Shown here piece by piece: positions 5,687-7,355 of a stretch of DNA of 7,355 bases. Location of the stretch: NCBI GenBank assembly GCA_019421725.1, contig JAHZES010000103.1, forward strand, positions 1-7,355, read 5' to 3'. The translations under genes and the position numbers were made by a program. Under the pieces are notes generated by a model, which did no database searches, was not told where the DNA came from, and saw nothing but the letters and a program-made list of their open reading frames with translations. Position 1 is the stretch's first letter. The number at the start of each line of letters is the position of its first letter. Source of the DNA: Clostridiales bacterium (lineage in GTDB: Bacteria > Bacillota > Clostridia > Oscillospirales > Acutalibacteraceae).

Positions 5687-6739
5687 TCACCATTTTTCTG
5701 TCCTGCCGCTTTTTCGGAGGCTGCGGCTTATTTTTGCCACATTTTTATGCCATTGCTGCTTTTCCCGCAAATATCCCGTTTTATCCTCGGAATATTTCGC
5801 TTCATTTTTAAGCCTGCAATAGCTTTCCCAACGTTCCGCAGACAGCTCTCCGCGTTCGATGGCGGCCTTTACCGCGCACCCCGGCTCACTTTGATGGCGG
5901 CAATCGGAAAACCGGCATTGTCCGAAAAATTTCTCTACATCGGCAAAGCTGTGACCGATTCCATCGGTCACGTCCCACATGCCAAGCTCCCGCATGCCGG
6001 GCGTATCGATCACCATTACACCACTCGGCAGCATCAGCAGCTGACGGCGCGTCGTCGTGTGACGGCCACGGCTGTCGTCTTCGCGGATCGCACCGGTATC
6101 CATCACGTTTCCTCCCGCAAGCGCGTTGACGAGACTGGATTTTCCCACACCAGATGAACCAAGAAAAACTACCGTTCCGCGCGGCTTCAGGCGTTCCGCC
6201 AAATCGGAAAGGCCCTGCCCTGTTCTGACGCTGACCGCAAACACCTCCGCTCCAATTGCGGCCTTCTCCGCTGCGCGCAGCTGCTCCGTATAATCCTGCA
6301 CCAGGTCCGCCTTGGTAAGCACAACGGCCGGAACCGCGCCGGACTGCCAGGCCAACGTCAAATACCGTTCCAGCCGATGAACGTTAAAATCACGGTTCAA
6401 CGACTGCATAATAAAAACCGTATCAAAGTTCGCCGCAACCGCCTGCTCCCCGTGGCCCGAGGACGAAGGATCCAACCGGGAAAAATAAGTTTTTCTTGGC
6501 AGCGTTTTCAAAATGCGGCTTTCGCCGGCAGGCTGCCAGTCCAGCAGTACAAAATCTCCCGCTGTCGGGAACACTTCTCCGCCAACGGTGTACTCTGTTG
6601 TTTTCAGCCCTGCCAGCCCGCTACCCTGTTCACATACAAACTGAAACAGGTCACGCGAAACCGCGGTGATCCTTGCGGGAATTCCGTCTGCGTTTTCCGG
6701 CATCATAGCCGGATCCCATCCATAATCCAAAAAATTCAA
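5687..6739 (-). CDS. rsgA: Ribosome small subunit-dependent GTPase A
   Basis: A 350-residue circularly permuted GTPase that binds 30S subunits late in assembly and helps release biogenesis factors. The order is an OB-fold N-terminal domain (MNFLDYGW start, to about 100), G4 TKAD (142-145), a G5-like SVRTG (170-174), then the P-loop GSSGVGKSSL (194-203), the switch I threonines in GRHTTTRR (225-232), and G3 DTPGM (245-249). The C-terminal zinc domain has C275, C280, H282 and C288 (CRFSDCRHQSEPGC). Length equals that of E. coli RsgA. The start is TTG 6739, preceded by GGAGG with a 9-nt spacer; it gives MNFLDYGW, matching homologues. ATG 6760 in the same frame would add MLWRRKT but lacks a binding site. 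It lies downstream of a long leader with two terminators. Genomes of this group often have a second, shorter RsgA; which copy is the housekeeping one is unknown. Confidence 0.92.
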   Translation of the reverse strand: MNFLDYGWDPAMMPENADGIPARITAVSRDLFQFVCEQGSGLAGLKTTEYTVGGEVFPTAGDFVLLDWQPAGESRILKTLPRKTYFSRLDPSSSGHGEQAVAANFDTVFIMQSLNRDFNVHRLERYLTLAWQSGAVPAVVLTKADLVQDYTEQLRAAEKAAIGAEVFAVSVRTGQGLSDLAERLKPRGTVVFLGSSGVGKSSLVNALAGGNVMDTGAIREDDSRGRHTTTRRQLLMLPSGVMVIDTPGMRELGMWDVTDGIGHSFADVEKFFGQCRFSDCRHQSEPGCAVKAAIERGELSAERWESYCRLKNEAKYSEDKTGYLREKQQWHKNVAKISRSLRKSGRTEKW

Positions 6740-6797
6740 TGTTTTGCGCCTCCATAACATCGGTTTGTTTTTGTTCCTGTTTTTGAAAAATTCTCAT
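6651..6797 (-). CDS. Possible 48-aa ORF overlapping the rsgA start
   Basis: ATG 6797 follows AGGGAGAG by about 8 nt and opens a frame beginning MRIFQKQEQKQTDVMEAQNI. It contains the rsgA ribosome binding site and runs 89 nt into rsgA in another frame, ending at 6651. The part before rsgA is Gln/Lys-rich and unlike any family I know. If translated, ribosomes passing through would cross the rsgA start region and could affect TTG initiation. It could equally be chance. Confidence 0.25.
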   Translation of the reverse strand: MRIFQKQEQKQTDVMEAQNIEFFGLWMGSGYDAGKRRRNSRKDHRGFA

Positions 6798-6840
6798 ATA
6801 AAACACTCTCCCTTCTCCGGCTTTTCTGAAAAACGGACGC

Positions 6841-6884
6841 AAAAAAACGCGGAAACGAGCTCCCGGTAAAGAGCTGTTTCCGCG
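6841..6884 (-). terminator. Second (promoter-distal) intrinsic terminator in the rsgA leader
   Basis: On the minus strand CGCGGAAAC (6884-6876) pairs with GTTTCCGCG (6856-6848), and AGCTC (6875-6871) with GAGCT (6862-6858), with one bulged C and an 8-nt loop. Seven Ts follow (6847-6841). It lies 101 nt before the rsgA start and no protein gene precedes it, so it acts either as an attenuator or as the end of a small RNA. Confidence 0.88.
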
Positions 6885-6924
6885 GGGATCTTTCACGCGG
6901 CGCGTTTTGCTCCAAAAAGGCAAC

Positions 6925-6948
6925 AAAAAAGAGCACGCCACCGTGCCC
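6925..6948 (-). terminator. First (promoter-proximal) intrinsic terminator in the rsgA leader
   Basis: On the minus strand GGGCACG (6948-6942) pairs with CGTGCTC (6937-6931) around loop GTGG, with one G-T pair, followed by six Ts (6930-6925). Just before it CTGTT-TTTG-AACAG forms a small hairpin that competes at its edge. CGTG at 6969-6966 can pair with CACG of the left arm to make an antiterminator. Confidence 0.75.
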
Positions 6949-7038
6949 TGTTCAAAAACAGTATTCACGAAAGGTCGTTTTAGACGCAACAAAGCAAAAG
7001 CGTCGTTTCGCTTTCCTTTGCCGTGCAATATCCGGTTT

Positions 7039-7071
7039 TCAGGCAAAAGCCACCTCAAAAATCACCGACAT
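7039..7071 (-). CDS. Leader peptide MSVIFEVAFA upstream of rsgA
   Basis: Ten codons and a TGA stop. GAAAGGAG ends 8 nt before ATG 7071, a ribosome binding site as good as any in the window. The sequence has no run of one amino acid, so it does not look like a classic amino-acid-starvation leader; a stalling or general translation-rate sensor is more plausible. The last codons (GGCTTTTGCC) can form a tiny hairpin, and the main leader hairpin begins about 18 nt past the stop. Confidence 0.5.
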   Translation of the reverse strand: MSVIFEVAFA

Positions 7072-7084
7072 CAAAAACGCTCCT

Positions 7085-7119
7085 TTCAAAACAGAATCGT
7101 CATGCAATCTTCAAAACAG
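7085..7119. repeat. Direct repeat TTCAAAACAG, two copies
   Basis: TTCAAAACAG occurs at 7085-7094 and 7110-7119 (plus-strand view), 25 bp apart. In the minus-strand leader both copies present TTTTGAA, which is complementary to TTCAAAA at 7151-7145, so the 5' arm has two possible partners. Confidence 0.7.
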
Positions 7120-7166
7120 CATTCCTCAACAAACGGGAAAACCATTTTGAAGCAGACAACATATTT

Positions 7167-7195
7167 AGATTACTCGCTTTTTTCACGCCTGTCAA
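7167..7195 (-). promoter_or_regulatory. Strong sigma-A promoter of the rsgA leader
   Basis: A consensus -35 TTGACA (7195-7190) and -10 TAATCT (7172-7167) are separated by exactly 17 bp. The predicted transcription start is near 7160. It is the best promoter in the window, yet it is followed by two terminators, which fits strong initiation with regulated read-through. Confidence 0.82.
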
Positions 7196-7292
7196 GCCTT
7201 AGCTGCGAATTCACAAGTTTTATGGGCATACGGGATAAAAATGTATCAAGATGCTCATTCTTTTGTTTTCCGTTTTTTTCTCTGAAAAGCTC

Positions 7293-7321
7293 TTTTCGTT
7301 CATCTCTGTTTATGGTAAAAT
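7293..7321 (+). promoter_or_regulatory. Extended -10 promoter reading out of the window
   Basis: TGGTAAAAT (7313-7321) is an extended -10 (TGn plus TAAAAT). The -35 (TTTTCG, 7293-7298, 17-bp spacing) is weak. No coding start follows before the window ends, so the gene lies to the right, divergent from rsgA. Two tandem copies of AGACGGT (7337-7350) lie in its start region. Confidence 0.45.
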
Positions 7322-7355
7322 AAAGTCATTATAAATAGACGGTAGACGGTCGAAT

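Larger units (their letters stand above)
6885..7160 (-). promoter_or_regulatory. rsgA leader RNA with leader peptide and alternative hairpins (attenuator)
   Basis: A transcript starting near 7160 would read, in order: arm CTTCAAAA (7152-7145); its partner TTTTGAAG (7116-7109); a second copy of the partner in TTTTGAAAGGAG, which holds the leader peptide's ribosome binding site; the ten-codon peptide; a two-part hairpin CAAAG/CTTTG plus AAAGCG/CGCTTT (7020-6990); an overlapping alternative GACGC/GCGTC (7004-6983); and the tandem terminators. Competing pairings and a short translated peptide before terminators are the hallmarks of translation-coupled attenuation. The signal is not evident from the peptide. 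An independent small RNA ending at either terminator is the main alternative. Apart from this leader I see no gene between 6740 and 7355 other than the doubtful 48-aa frame. Confidence 0.6.

Noticed and set aside
6885..7160. 6S RNA or another housekeeping small RNA
   Set aside because: The length is in range, but I see no long bulged rod closing the 5' and 3' ends, and the strong leader-peptide signal argues for an attenuator. Not fully excluded.

Overview
The window looks like a chromosomal segment of a Gram-positive anaerobe of the class Clostridia, probably Oscillospiraceae/Ruminococcaceae-like. The evidence is a V-type ATP synthase operon, a LysO lysine exporter split into two genes, strong GGAGG-type ribosome binding sites, GTG and TTG starts, and intrinsic terminators. 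There is no transposase, CRISPR array, rRNA or tRNA. The assignment is an inference from gene content, not from a marker gene.

Layout. Positions 1-1622 (minus strand) hold the start of a V-type ATP synthase operon: a promoter, a small coiled-coil stalk-like subunit, subunit C, and the first 44 codons of subunit I. Subunit C carries a one-base frameshift near its end; its conserved C-terminus is intact in another frame. Positions 1784-2757 (minus strand) hold the split lysine exporter (89 + 199 aa) ending at a strong terminator. Positions 2957-4247 (plus strand) hold a flavodoxin-like protein and a single-pass membrane protein with a DUF4352-like outer domain. Positions 4280-4764 (plus strand) hold two tiny acidic orphan genes, the first behind a hairpin-rich leader and the second behind a 12-bp palindrome, then a terminator nested in a larger inverted repeat. 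Positions 4886-6739 (minus strand) hold rsgA followed by a SAM-dependent methyltransferase.

The most interesting part is 6740-7195. A near-consensus promoter drives a leader RNA of roughly 320 nt that ends in rsgA. The leader contains a ten-residue leader peptide with a perfect ribosome binding site, a direct repeat that gives two alternative partners for one 5' arm (one partner includes the peptide's ribosome binding site), mutually exclusive hairpins, and two tandem intrinsic terminators. This is the architecture of translation-coupled attenuation, here apparently in front of a 30S ribosome assembly GTPase. I cannot match it to a described RNA class by eye; it could also be a stand-alone small RNA.

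The right edge (7293-7355) carries a plus-strand promoter for a gene beyond the window.
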